DNA from: Azorinus chamasolen
Lineage: Eukaryota > Mollusca > Bivalvia > Cardiida > Solecurtidae
Direction of reading: 5' to 3'
Assembly: GCA_963576725.1 (NCBI GenBank)
Contig: OY755252.1
Coordinates: 48,858,840-48,922,839, forward strand
DNA length: 64,000 nt
Below the pieces are notes generated by a model, which saw only the letters and a program-made list of their open reading frames with translations, was not told the origin of the DNA and did no database searches. Shown here in pieces: positions 44,690 to 56,125 of the stretch (its first letter is position 1; each line of letters begins with the position of its first letter). Position numbers and translations under genes: made by a program.

Positions 44690-47136
44690 TGCGGGTTCAT
44701 ATGGGTGATCGACCTCACTTTTAAAAAGTCGTTTCGTCGACCTTATTATTACTATGTCGCGGCTATGAATTTGATGTTAGCTTTTAGAATAGGATGTGTC
44801 CCACTGTGCCAACCTCTATGGTAAACTGCCCAAATATAGTTCAGACCCAGATCAAGAATGTTATATTTGGTAAAAAGTGGTAGATTCAACGTTTATAAAT
44901 GAATAATTGTTTTATCGATATAACATAAGCATTTGACGGTGGTACTAAACAGAGACAACAAGTGTCAACTAGAGACAACTAGAGACAACTAACTTAAAAA
45001 AGCGTTTTAGGGCATTATTTATATATAAACAGCCATATATAGTAATAGTATACTGTAATAAATGAATAAAAATATTTAAATGTTCGAAATATTGCCTTAG
45101 ATTGCATTTAGAACCCGAATTATAGCAGCAACGGAAAGACACCGACATCGACCAACCCAGAGTCAACAAAGCCAACTCGATAAATATCGGGTTACTGTGG
45201 TTAATATAGTAGGGTTATTCTCAATGTTAGTTTGTAAAGTCATTCTAAATTACTATAAGAATTTTTTAATGTAAAAATATGCGATGTAAACGTTTAGCCT
45301 ATCCAATAGACGCGTGCTGGCAATTATGCAAACTATCGATTTCATAGTTTAGATCCAGATCTAAATCACATTACATGTCTATTGATAAAAAGAGGTCTAA
45401 AAAATGTGTTTTTTACATAGTAGATGTAGGCTATTAGTAAATGTGTTTAGTGGCGACGAGGGAAACATGTATTGGCAATTATCACAAAATTCCGATTTGA
45501 TAGTTTTTACACAGATATTACGTTATTTTTCATAAAAATCAAATGTGCACTTCATGCATTTAAATTAAATTTGTACTCAACATACCGTTTTATTAGATAA
45601 ATAAAGTACATGTGCTTTTATTTAAATATTTATTCAATAGTATCAGTTTTTTATCAATAATTTACTGTTTCACTGTGTAGACCCTGATCGAAATTTATTT
45701 ATAATTCCTGTATCATTTCTTTTTGCATGAAATTTCGATCAGGGTCTACACAGTGAATCCATAATTATAAATAAGAAGTTTCAAATATTGATAAAACACT
45801 GATATTTATGTAGATAGATAGATAGATATATTTATTTGTGTATATATATATATGTCATCAATACAATTACAGTCATACAATTTGACATAACAGTTATCGA
45901 CTTCTTGTTATTTATATAAAAAAAGACATGTTATACATACACAGGATAACCCGTAAAGTTTTTCAACTTATTTCCAACGGGGTCCTATATAGATTGAGCG
46001 AAACAGTTACAATAATTTGAAAATGTATAGACAGAGCAGGCTCAAAACAGTAAATTGAAATTAAAATTTACTGATCAGGGTCTGCTGAGTCTGTCAAATT
46101 ATGCAAAAAAAACCGGGAAAAAATCTAAAACGAGAGCTTTCCACATACATATGGAGAACTCTATTTTAGGCCTATTATTCACGGTAATACAAATGTTTAG
46201 ATATAGATTATATTACTTTGAATGGGAATTAGACATACATTTATCACAATTGCCAATCTATCACAGATTAAAAACTTATTTGATTATTATAACATACATT
46301 ATATTAATTAAAAGTATACATAATCACTGTTCTCCTCATCCTTCATTTCTTCCATAAGGGCTTTCGTCAATTTTGCCTTCATTAATTTTATATTTTCTGG
46401 CAAAGAATTCCAGTCCAAAATGCCACTGTAATAAAAAGTTTGAGAAGTAAACCCATTAACACGTGGGAAATATTTAGATAAATAGCACACTATAGTTATC
46501 TAATAATACGTAATGTTGAGTACAACATTTAAATTCAGGAATTAAACATTTAAACATATCAAATCGGAAGTTTGTCATAATTGCCAGCGTGCACATGTTT
46601 CCCTTGTAACCACTAGACACATCTGCTTTATATACACAGATGATATATATAATAAAAATACATACACATTTTTAAGAGTTTAAAAACAGACCATGCACTT
46701 AATTTTTTATCAATATAATGTGATTTCGATCTGGGTCTAAACTATGAATAGACAGTTTGCATTTTGCCAGCGTCTATTGGATAGGATAACATCAAATGCT
46801 AATGTTATATCGGCAAAACAATTATTCATAAATATAAACACATTGAATCTACCACTTTTAATACAATATACCATGATCTTGATCTGGGTCTGAACTATGA
46901 TTGGGCAGTTTACCATAATTGCCGAAACGTGCCTACTTAACAGCTCACATCAAATACATAGCCGTGACATAGGTCTGAAAAGTTAATCCCTATATAATTA
47001 TAAGGTCGACGAAACGACTTTGGGTTTACTATATAAATTAAGGTCGACGGGACTACTAGTGGGACACATCCTATTTTAAAAGCTAACATCAAATTCATAA
47101 CCGCGACATAGGTCGACGAAACGACCATCACCCGCC
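44690..47136. mobile_element. Fold-back element with long arms
   Basis: The left arm (about 44690-45605) and right arm (about 46493-47136) are imperfect inverse copies. The outer ends carry GTCGTTTCGTCGACC / GGTCGACGAAACGAC, then CTATGTCGCGG and GATGTTAGCTTTTAGAATAG. The arms contain sub-repeats with GATCTGGGTCTAAACTATG. The loop side has a 26-bp-stem hairpin at 45668-45765 (CACTGTGTAGACCCTGATCG and inverse) and a LINE fragment. No transposase frame is visible. Confidence 0.75.
45811..46490 (-). mobile_element. LINE 3'-end fragment with (GATA)n tail
   Basis: On the minus strand 46490-46308 encodes FTSQTFYYSGILDWNSLP, the SFxYxGxxxWNxLP block often found at the C-terminus of LINE ORF2 or related reverse-transcriptase proteins. 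The segment ends at a TATC/GATA run (45811-45828), as does the large LINE at 57614. It sits in the loop of the fold-back element. Confidence 0.65.
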
Positions 47137-48529
47137 TATACTTGTGCAAAAAAGAGAAGAATTCAGTTTCTCCTTGGATCCTTTATATTTCTAATCATAA
47201 TTATTAAGACGAACTTAATATTTGAGAAAAACTAGAACTATCACTGTCAAAGGGGTGTGCCTAAAATAAGCAATGACGGGTTATGACCAGTTATGACGGG
47301 TTATGACGGTTTGTGGCCAGTACTGGCGAGTAATAACGGCATATAAGGATCAATTTAGTTATATTGCAACCTTTTACATTGAAAATATAAAAAAAAATCG
47401 AGTTTATACCTTACGTTTTTTTGTTTTTGATCGATAAATCCAATCCGGACATTAGCCCCTCCCTTCATCTGAAAGTAAAGATACTGTTTTTTTTCTCCCC
47501 TAGAGCGTGTCTCCTGAAAATATTTCGCGGAATTGATGCTCTGTTACTATCTCACATGTTGTTTAAAGAAATGGTAGTTTATTATTATTATTTAATCGTA
47601 TTTTGTTGTTTTTTATTTGTAGGTCGGCCTTCCGTCGTCGAGGCTCCTGCCCCTATCCGAAAGTAAATATACTGTAAAAACAATATAGGTCTTTAATTAT
47701 AATATTGCTTATGCAAATCAGTTCTATAAATATTTTTTGATGATCTCTACGACCAAAAACCATATCCTATTCCATGTGTTTTAATAATATTGTTGTTGAT
47801 AAAGCGTCGGTCGTGTGAATATATCTCGGTAAAGACGGCTTGCCGGCTATCGCTACGCACCTGCTCAGCTATCGCATCGGACAATATTAAGACCTCTTAC
47901 CTACAGTGGAATATCTATCTTAAGATAGATCACGTTGCATGAAATGCTGAAATTCACTATCCAAACATGGGGCTGGTAATAAATGTACATACATGTAATG
48001 TATATCATAAATTACCTTTGTGTGAGAATGTAATATTCCAAATAGAATGAAACACAAACTGCTTGTTGCACATTCTGTCATGGCTAACCCGAATCCAAGT
48101 CCACCTGTTCTAAAGGTATTTCACTTACATAGTAGATCAATTAAATCAAAAAGTGACAAACAATGTAATGTAGCAAACTGATAGAAACTGCGACAAACAA
48201 CTCATTAATCTACCAAATATGAGATAAACTTCTGTATGTAACATCTAAATTCATAGCAGATTTTAGATGCTCGCGCTCCTATTCAAACATGATTAACCCG
48301 TGCAATTTGTTTGATATATGCCACCACTGACTGTTTAGATCCAGTTTTATCTATAAAATACAGTAGAACCTATTTTAGAGGCCATGCAAAAGAGGTGGAC
48401 TTGAACTTTGGGCCTTTTGTATTATTTTTGCCTTGCGTTTTAATACTCTCGTGTTCAGTAAAGGAGTGTTCTATAGTATGTGTCGGGAAAGTGCATAGAT
48501 TGGCCGCTTCGGTGTTTTTCGTGTTTTTC
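47137..48529. other. Mostly non-coding; short TTATGACGG repeats
   Basis: At 47278-47330 GGTTATGAC(C/G) occurs four times at roughly 10-base steps. CAGTAGAACCTATTTTAGAG at 48361 resembles a pogo-type MITE end. No complete gene is identified; one exon candidate is listed separately (48080-48115). Confidence 0.45.
48080..48115 (+). CDS. Weak candidate first coding exon
   Basis: ATG in good context (GTCATGG) opens MANPNPSPPVLK and reaches a possible donor (AAAG|GTATTT). No following exon was found and the donor is weak, so this may be chance. Confidence 0.2.
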
Positions 48530-49545
48530 CCTCCTCCTTCTTTCACCATCTTCAATCTTTCGCCCATTCCTCTCTCCATCTCACCATCAATCTCACACCT
48601 ACTCTATCTTTCTCTCCACCCCCTTCTCTCCCCCAACATGTCACCAATTCTCTAGCTTTCCTCTATCTCAACATCCATCCGTCTCTCCCCCACATTCTTT
48701 CCCCTATCTCCCCCGCTCTTCTTCTCTCTTCTGTCACTCTCTCACCATCCCCCGTCCCCTCTATCCTAACTCTTTCCTTCTCACCTCTTTCTCTCCATCT
48801 TTTGTCTGCCTCTATCACGCCATCCGCCCTCACACTCTTCCCCCTATCTCACTCTTTTTCATCAGTCTTCCAGTCTCTCCCCTAACACCCTCCCCTATCT
48901 TCCTCACGCTGCTATTCCCGCTCTCACCACCCTTCTATCTGTCTCTCCTTCTATCAGCATTTCTCCATCAGTCCACATTTTCTGTATCCTTCTCCATCCC
49001 TCACTATTACACCCACTTGCTCCTTCCCCTCCCCCAGCCCCAAGTCCATTTCTCTGTCTACCCTCTCTCCTTCCATCTCACCAGTCCCCTCTATATTTCT
49101 CACACCGCATCCTCTCCTCGCTCCCATCTTTCTTTCCTTTGCCCTTCATATATCTCACCCTATCTTCCCATCTCAGCCCATCTTTTCTGTATCACTCCTC
49201 TCTTCGTTCTTTCTCCCTCTATCTCACCATCCCTCTTTTCCTCACTCTCCAGCCATATCTGTCCAATAGTATTGTCCACCCTCTCAAGAAATCATTCCCA
49301 TACCCCCTCTGTCATACCACCCTTCTCTTCATATCCTGCCCCGTCTCCCGTCTCCCGTCCCCCTGCCCCATACCATCCATCCCTCTCTATCTTCATCTCC
49401 CCATCTCTTTCGCCTCTCACCCAACAAAACTGTATGCCATTGTGATAAATAGCTCTATTGCTCTAAATAGAGATATTGCTCTATTCGTCCTCTGATGTCT
49501 CCTCTCTCTTTCCATCCATCTCACCACTCCCTCCCTCCATCCATG
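48530..49545 (+). repeat. One-kilobase pyrimidine-rich tract (CT satellite-like)
   Basis: The plus strand is overwhelmingly C and T, built from CTCTCTC, CCCTCTATC and CTCACC blocks with irregular spacing. The 321-codon open frame here (S, P, L, H-rich) is explained by the absence of purine-rich stop codons and should not be read as a gene. Confidence 0.9.
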
Positions 49546-49599
49546 CAACCATTTAGTATTTTGATATAAAATAATTATAACAGGGACAGTTTACAGTAA

Positions 49600-50760
49600 T
49601 CATGCAGCATTGTGCTGCTCTAGAGAAAAGTAAAGGTTAGAAATGTGAAGATCTGAAATCACTGTGATAAATAGAGCATTTGCTCTCTATTGCAATGCAG
49701 CATTTTGATACTCTACCGCGGGTAGACCCGGGCGTGTAACAGGATCGTGATTATAATAGACTTTCATTTCTAAGAGCTAATTAAAACAACAATGCTGCTT
49801 TAGAGAAAAGGAAAGGTTAGAACTGTGAAGATCTTAAAACACTGTGATAAATAGAGCATTTGCTCTCTATTGCAATGCAGCATTTTGATGCTCTACCGCG
49901 GGTAGACCCAGGCGTGCAACAGGATCGTGATTATAATAGACTTTCATTTCTAAGAGCTAATTAAAACAGAATTTAATGGAACTAAGGTTGCGACAGTTTA
50001 AAAAGCAGTTACATATTTATACAAATTTAAAGAATACACAATCATGCAGCATTATGATGTTCTACCGCGGGAAGACCCGGGTATGTAACACAGTCGTGAT
50101 CTATAATAGACTTTAATTTCTAAGAGCTAATTAAAACAGAATTTAAAAGGTGGGACAGTTTGCAGAAACACAAACATGCAGCATTTTGATGCTCTACCGC
50201 GGGAAGACCCGGGTGTGTAACATGTTCGTGATCTATAATAGACTTTCATTTCTAAGAGCTAATTAAAACAGAATTTAATGGAAATAAGGTTGCGACCGTT
50301 TAAAAAGCAGTTACATATTTATACAAATTTAAAGAATAAAACAAATACAGTGGGACAGTTTACAGAGAAACACAATCATGCAGCATTTTGATGCTCTACC
50401 ACAGGAAGACCCGGGCGTGTTGATCTATAATAGACTTTCATTTCTAAGAGTTAATTAAAACAGAATTTAATGGAACTAAGGTATGACAGTTTACAAAGCA
50501 GTTACATATTTATACAAATTTAAAGAATACACAATCATGCAGCATTATGATGTTCTACCGCGGGAAGACCCGGGCGTGTAACACAATCGTGATCTATAGT
50601 AGACTATCATTTCTAAGAGCTAATTAAAACAGAATTAAATGGAACTAAGGTGTAACAGTTTACAAAGCAGTTACATATTTATACAAATTTAAAGAATATA
50701 CAATCATGCAGCATTATGATGCTCTACCGCAGGAAGACCCGGGCGTGTAACACAATCGGT
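49600..50760 (+). repeat. Tandem array, about 130-200-bp unit, with CTACCGCGGG motif
   Basis: Seven units each hold ATGCAGCATTTTGATGCTC, CTACCGCGGGTAGACCCGGG, GTGATCTATAATAGACTTTC and TTTCTAAGAGCTAATTAAAA. Units differ by whole-block indels (spacings about 180, 169, 132, 202, 159, 168). The first two also contain TGATAAATAGAGCATTTGC from the core B MITE. Confidence 0.88.
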
Positions 50761-51408
50761 AATCAAATATAAGCTCTCTTTCAAAATACTTATTCTGTTC
50801 AGCTGAACTCTGTATGCTTCAAAAATATACCATCTTTTATGCATAACCAAGATGGTAAAGATGTATAATGACTTTGCAAACAAGTATTGGTTACAGAGAG
50901 GTTTTACTGTAGATATGCCATTTAACGCCGTTGTAAACAGAGAAACCACAGATCAGGGTCTGCTCTGTTAGCTTATGAAATAATATAAATATGATTATGA
51001 TGTCAGATGAGTCTGTCATGGCTAAGTATTTATGTATCCATTTTCCATTAGAAACAAATTACGATGTAAGGGTAGATAATTAACCCTTTACTCCACAGCT
51101 GTGCTCGTGTATGCGTTTTAACTAACGCCTTTGCAAAAATTAGATCCAGATTAGACAGTCCCTGTAGGAGCTGTCTGTCCAGGGTTTGTTCTGGTTGCTT
51201 ATGAAATTATGTGATTCTTATTCTACAGTTTTTGTCATAGCAAAACAAAATTTCTGCTGTTCATGTACCATTGTAACAATGCAGACATTATTTCTTGCAT
51301 GAATATTCATGGAGTGCGAGCCGTATACTAAAAGTTCTCGTTAGATCTTTCTGTATTACTTGTTTTTGTATTGCATGTAAATGTTATTTGTTTGAGTATA
51401 TTGTGTGA
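50761..51408. other. MITE relics; no gene
   Basis: A pogo-type end (AGAGAGGTTTTACTGTA) at about 50893-50910, core A relics at 50935-50970 and at 51085-51310 (TTAACCCTTTACTCCACAGC start). Nothing coding is recognised. Confidence 0.5.
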
Positions 51409-51601
51409 CAGCAAAACTCTTCTGAACCGGAATTCTAGTAGAGAAGAATTTAGATACTTTGAGGCAGGTGGTTGCTTGATTCTGGGTGAAAGTCATGCAG
51501 AGGAGCTTTCTGCATGACTTTCACCCAGCATTGAGCAGCCACCTGTCTCTAAGACCGAAAATTATTCTAAACTGAACGTCCGGTTTAAATGGGTTTTACT
51601 G
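51409..51601. mobile_element. Pogo-type fold-back MITE with 18-bp hairpin
   Basis: The ends are CAGCAAAACTCTTCTGAACC and the inverse of GGTTTAAATGGGTTTTACTG, with TA on the right. The centre is GGGTGAAAGTCATGCAGA, a 7-base loop and its exact inverse (about 51485-51527), between CAGGTGGTTGC and GCAGCCACCTG arms. Its right half shares GCAGCCACCTG with 7461-7697. Confidence 0.78.
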
Positions 51602-51654
51602 TATTTTACTTCACTTTGATTGCATTCAGTATCAATTTTAAAAAAAAGTATTGG

Positions 51655-52200
51655 TTACACAATCTTCTATTCGCCGCCGAGTACAACGGCGAAAAGAAAA
51701 ATACTGAAATTAAACTTGACATTTCTTTTACAATACTCAGCTGAATTTTGCACTTGTAGAAAAGATGCCATCTTATGTGTATGGTGAGATAATTTAAAGC
51801 GGATTCGCAAAAAATGTTTTTTCGAACAATAATTGTGTTATCAATCTTCGTTTCGCCGTCCAACGGTGAAAAGAATAATTCTTATCCAAATAACATGAAA
51901 TATTCACGCGTATACAATATACCATATCTAATGTATGATGCGATGTAAGGTGTGAACAAATAAACGATTTTATAAGCACTTAATTGTATCCGAATTTTTA
52001 TTTCGCCCCGAGTCCAATAGCGAAAAGAAGATTTCCGAAATCAATCTTGAATTAACTTACAAAATAATATACCATGTACGTCGTGAATTTAAAACGTACT
52101 GGTAATGAAAAGAAAAGAATGACTTTATAAACAATCATTTGTTTCTCTGTCTTCTTTTCGCCACCAAGTCAAACGGCGAAAAGAAGATTACTGAAATGAA
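51655..52200 (+). repeat. Four-unit array centred on a TTTCGCC...GGCGAAAAG palindrome
   Basis: Centres lie near 51670, 51852, 52003 and 52155. Each is TTCGCC, about 12 spacer bases, then GGCGAAAAG(AA). Spacers and arms co-vary in part (CCGTCCAACGGTG, CCCCGAGTCCAATAGCG). Units also share AATATACCAT and GTGAATTTAAA. It is non-coding. Confidence 0.75.
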
Positions 52201-52609
52201 ACCTAGCCTTTTCTTACAAAATACTTATTCAAATAAACTGATACTTTTCATGGCATAAATTGAACCATGTTCGTGTGAATTTAAAGCGTATTGATCAATA
52301 ATTAACGACTTATTTGGCAATTATTGGGGTTTTTTTTGCAAATCATCTTTTGTTTGGGTAAAGGGTTAAAATAATTTCGGAAGGAATGTTGACCCATTAA
52401 CCCCATGCTGTGTGTTGTGGGTACTTTATGGTGCCACGCTGGGAATTTAACTGCTGGATACCAGTGGTCAATTATCAGGTTATCGCAATATGCAGCAGAA
52501 TTATTGATAAAATATCTACAGGTAAATGAAATGATAGTTTGTTATTTATCATTGATTTCTCTATAAAAAAATTATACGTTTGTTTCGGCAGTTTCTAAAC
52601 ATGCACCTA

Positions 52610-53260
52610 TTACCCTTTCACTATTTGCTTTGACAAAAACTGTAGAATCAGATCTATATCGTGTCAAAAGCAAACAGAGCAGACACTGATCAGACGGCTT
52701 CTGCAGGAGTCGTCTAATCTGGATCTACTCTGTTTGTTTATGCATAAATATAAGTTAATTCTATATGAAGAGAAGTGTTTGCTTTGACAAAAACTAGAAT
52801 CTGATCTATATCGTGTCAAAAGCAAACACTACCTACTGAATAGTCACGGACAAATAAGTTATAATGAAATATGGAAGGTGGAACATTGAAGACATTTTAG
52901 AAAGTAAAGAAACATATCTACCAAACTCCATTAGAAAATACAGCAGACTCTGATCTAAAGGAGTCGTCTGATCTGGGTCTAATTTGTTTGCTATTTCTAT
53001 AAAGAGAAGTTTTTGCTTTGACAAAAAAACCCCCTGTAGAATCGGATCTATAGTGTCAAAAGCAAGCAGAGAAGAACCTGATAATCGCTTTCTATCTGGG
53101 TTTACTCTGTTTGCTTATGCGTAAAACATGTTATTTCTATAAAAAGACGATTTTCTTTGGCAAAAACTGTAGAATCAGATCTATATAATGTCAAAAGCAA
53201 ACATATTAGACCCTGATCAAACGGCTTCTCTGTCTACTCTTCTACTCTGCTCATGCGTAA
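52610..53260 (+). repeat. Tandem run of TTAA-MITE cores
   Basis: Four cores (TTTGACAAAAACTGTAGAAT, GATCTATATCGTGTCAAAAG, CAAACAGAGCAGAC...GTCTACTCTGTTTG) follow at about 52620, 52785, 53010 and 53155. They have lost their TTAA ends. GAAATATGGAAGGTGGAACA within the second links it to 41945 and 17160. Confidence 0.75.
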
Positions 53261-53323
53261 AAACAGGTATTTTTATTGGTTATTTCACACAAAAAAACTG
53301 GCATTATGTACTGCCTAGCACTT

Positions 53324-54517
53324 AATGTAGAAATTAGTGCTTCTCTGTTAATAGTATGTTTAAAAAAGTTTGGAGTTGAGGAATTTTATACTTGTTGCAG
53401 ATCTGTGAAAGCCAAATAATTATATTGCAAACAAAGTGGCAGATAAGCTTACCATTCGACACATGTATGATTGGAAGACCAGAATTGACAGAGAGTTTGG
53501 AGCTAAAGGGTCTGGCAGAAATAAGTTCAGATATTATAAGACTGTTTAAGAGATTTTACGGAGTTGAATTATATTGTACTTTGAATATGTCTGCATCTCA
53601 CAGATCCTCACTTGCAAAGTTTAGGTGTGTAGTAGTTCCACTTAAAATAGAGACAGGAAGATACCTAAATCAGCCAGTAGAAGACAGGGTATGTCCTTTT
53701 TGTGAGGAAACTGTAGAGGATGAAAGACTTGTGCTCCTCCATTGTCCGAAGTATTTTACTCTAAGGCCCACTGTTATGTAAAATTGCGGGACTCTGTCTT
53801 CTTGTATCCATTTTAGACAGTAGATTTGCAAATATTTCGGGTCCCACTAGCATACAGAGCAGACCCTGATCAGATGACTCATTTAGGAGCCCACTATTCT
53901 GGGTCTACCGGTACTATGTTGGCAAATGCGTGGAGACCATTTGTGTGAAGGAAAGGGTTAAATAAGTAGTCGTCGATAGTTCGGACACATAAGTGCTCGG
54001 ATAGTAGAGTACTCTCTACTCTGGTATATGTGTATCAGTTTATTTTATTTTATTGTGAATTAAAGTATTGGTCTATTTTATTGTAAATGATGTCTGTAAC
54101 AAATGTTTAAATCTTTGCTGTTTATTTAATGTATAAAGTCTCTGTTAATCAGTTTATCTCAAATCTGAGTTGAGGTAATACTCGTATTTTTAGGAACATT
54201 TTGTAACGTGGCTTGTTTGGCCGTTTTTCTGTAGTCAGTTTTCATATGCTTTCTAATTTAAGTAGTTTTTATATAAGCAGATAGATGTACTCATGATTAT
54301 GCAGATGTCTTGCTTGTAGGATTAACAGAGGCTATAGACTTCTTAATATCTGTATACTTTTTAATTCTTGTATAGATATAGTGCCATAATTATGAAATGA
54401 TAAGGTGATATATGTATAATCTCTTATAATTCAATTATAAATGGCATGGTTATTTTATAGATATAGTGATGACTGTGTATTATTGTTACCATGAAGAGAC
54501 TCGAATAAAGAATATAT
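53324..54517 (+). mobile_element. 5'-truncated LINE insertion with ACTT duplication
   Basis: ACTT at 53320-53323 and 54518-54521 flanks the segment. The inverse of 15740-15845 has the same flanks joined directly (GCCTAGCACTTTATTTGCC), so it is the empty site. The insert ends in CGAATAAAGAATATATAC with a polyadenylation signal. It contains the ORF2 C-terminal fragment at 53395-53781. Confidence 0.82.
53395..53781 (+). pseudogene. LINE ORF2 C-terminal domain fragment
   Basis: The open frame has no ATG of its own. Its second half reads SLAKFRCVVVPLKIETGRY, then VEDRVCPFCEETVEDE and LLHCPKYFTLR. This is the C-x2-C-x10-12-H-x3-C cysteine/histidine cluster at the C-terminus of many LINE ORF2 proteins, where ETGRY, R.C..C, EDE.H and LHCP are conserved. 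The usual EDExH His is replaced here (EDERLVLLHC). Endonuclease and RT domains are absent, consistent with 5' truncation during retrotransposition. No stop occurs inside the 129 codons, so the copy is fairly young. Confidence 0.8.
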
Positions 54518-56041
54518 ACTTTATTTGCCTATCTACCTGGATCAAGGTATAATTGCACACCTTTATCTCATATGGTCATTGACCCTGACTGGACACTGCA
54601 GGAGCACTCCAGGGAATCAATAATCAGTAATCCACACAGCTGGATACTGTGTATGTATTGAATCATTATTTAAGTGTATCACAATATCCCCTCAATACAA
54701 AATCCTCTGATACAAAAGTCACTCACTACAGGAGCCCCTCACTACAAGAACACCTCATTCAAAAGCCCCTCACCAAAATGGTCAAGGTTTACCAAAGCCC
54801 CTCACAATGAAAAAACGATACTAGCATTAATTAAACAACAGAGTAGAGCCAGATCATATAGCTTTAAATTATAAGGAATCTCCTCCTTGTGATCTACAAT
54901 GTTTATTTTGCAAGGAGTGTGCTAATTACCTTACTAAATGAATATTTTTAAACCTGCCATTGAGCAAACAGGGTAGATCTAGATCCGATAGATGTAATTT
55001 TTATTTGGGTCTACCTTGTTTTGAAGTTAAGAAAAATAATTATAAAGGTGTTAGTTAATTGTGGTTATACAACTTATGCGTGTTTATATACAATGATATT
55101 CACCTAATGAATATTCATTAATTGTCATTGAGAAAATAGGATAAAACCTGAGCAGAAGGCTGTGTTTCAGAATCTGTATGATCTGGATCTATTCTGTTTG
55201 TAAATAATTATAAGGAATATCCTTCTTGTGGTAATACAATTCATGGTATAATAAACATTGATAATTGCGTGCTATTAGCATATTACATTTACCAAACCTA
55301 ATGAATAAATGACTTGTCTTTTAATAAGTGTTTTGATTTGACTTTACCTTTACCACGTAAAACTTTTGAACCCCACCTTTCCCTTCACTTTCGTACAAGT
55401 TACTTCCCTTCGCCACAATATTTGACATTTCATCAAACCCAAACATGTCCAGCAAGGGTTAATTTCAAATAATGTTTGCAGAGTCAAACAAATTTTGATA
55501 GACGTTCACTCAGTATTATTGACTACATTACCGAATAAACGTTTTCATTTCACTACAAAAGTCAGTTTGCAGGTTAATGATAAGGGTATATCTTACAGGT
55601 ATCTGGTAAAAACGTCTTCTTATGCTTCTAAAAACAGTTTGCTTCTGTATGAGCTGCTTGCTCAGTCTCTAAACTTAACTGTTTGATTAAATATATCACA
55701 AATCACACTACTGATCGTTGCAACTCAATATTTGTTCTGTGAGATTTTATACATATACAAAAAGGATGGAGTTATTTAACCCTTTCCTCCATAAATTCGC
55801 CTTTTCTACGCCTCTGTAATAGTCACGTTTTTAAACCATTGTGATAAGTAGAGCATTTGCCATTAGGAGCAAATGCTCTATTTATCACAATGGTTTAAAA
55901 ACTACAAAATTCTACAAAAGATCATTTTCTCTAGGTAATTTCCCTTTTTGTAGATTTATTCAAAGTGTTTAGATCCAAAAATAGCCTATGAGGTAATGGC
56001 TTAAAGTCGTCTTAATATAAGTAATCAAATAAGTTACTCAC
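54518..56041. other. Non-coding with MITE remnants
   Basis: CCCCTCAC and similar 10-12-base motifs repeat at 54685-54805. Core A relics at 54835-55020 and 55135-55200. A core B TTAA MITE at 55780-56000 starts CCCTTTCCTCCATAAATTCG after TTAA (55776-55779) and ends TAATGGC before TTAA (56001-56004). No gene is seen outside the exon at 56042. Confidence 0.55.
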
Positions 56042-56125
56042 CTCGCAACAGAGACAGTTAGTACCCTCACACTCAACAGAACAAATTCCACATGGGAACT
56101 GAGGCTGGCGACGTCGATTAACCAT
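56042..56125 (-). CDS. Candidate first exon with Cys cluster (PHD-like start)
   Basis: On the minus strand ATG (GACAATGG context) opens MVNRRRQPQFPCGICSVECE and then GTNCLCCE, ending exactly at a consensus donor (GAG|GTGAGT). PCGIC plus C-x2-C spacing resembles the first half of a PHD or related zinc-binding finger. The remaining ligands would be in the next exon at lower coordinates, which I could not find. It is 28 codons, phase 0. It could belong to a host gene or to a transposon-derived gene. Confidence 0.5.

Noticed and set aside
48480..49445. 321-codon open frame rich in Ser, Pro, Leu, His
   Set aside because: It lies wholly in the pyrimidine tract, several frames are open at once, and no domain is visible.
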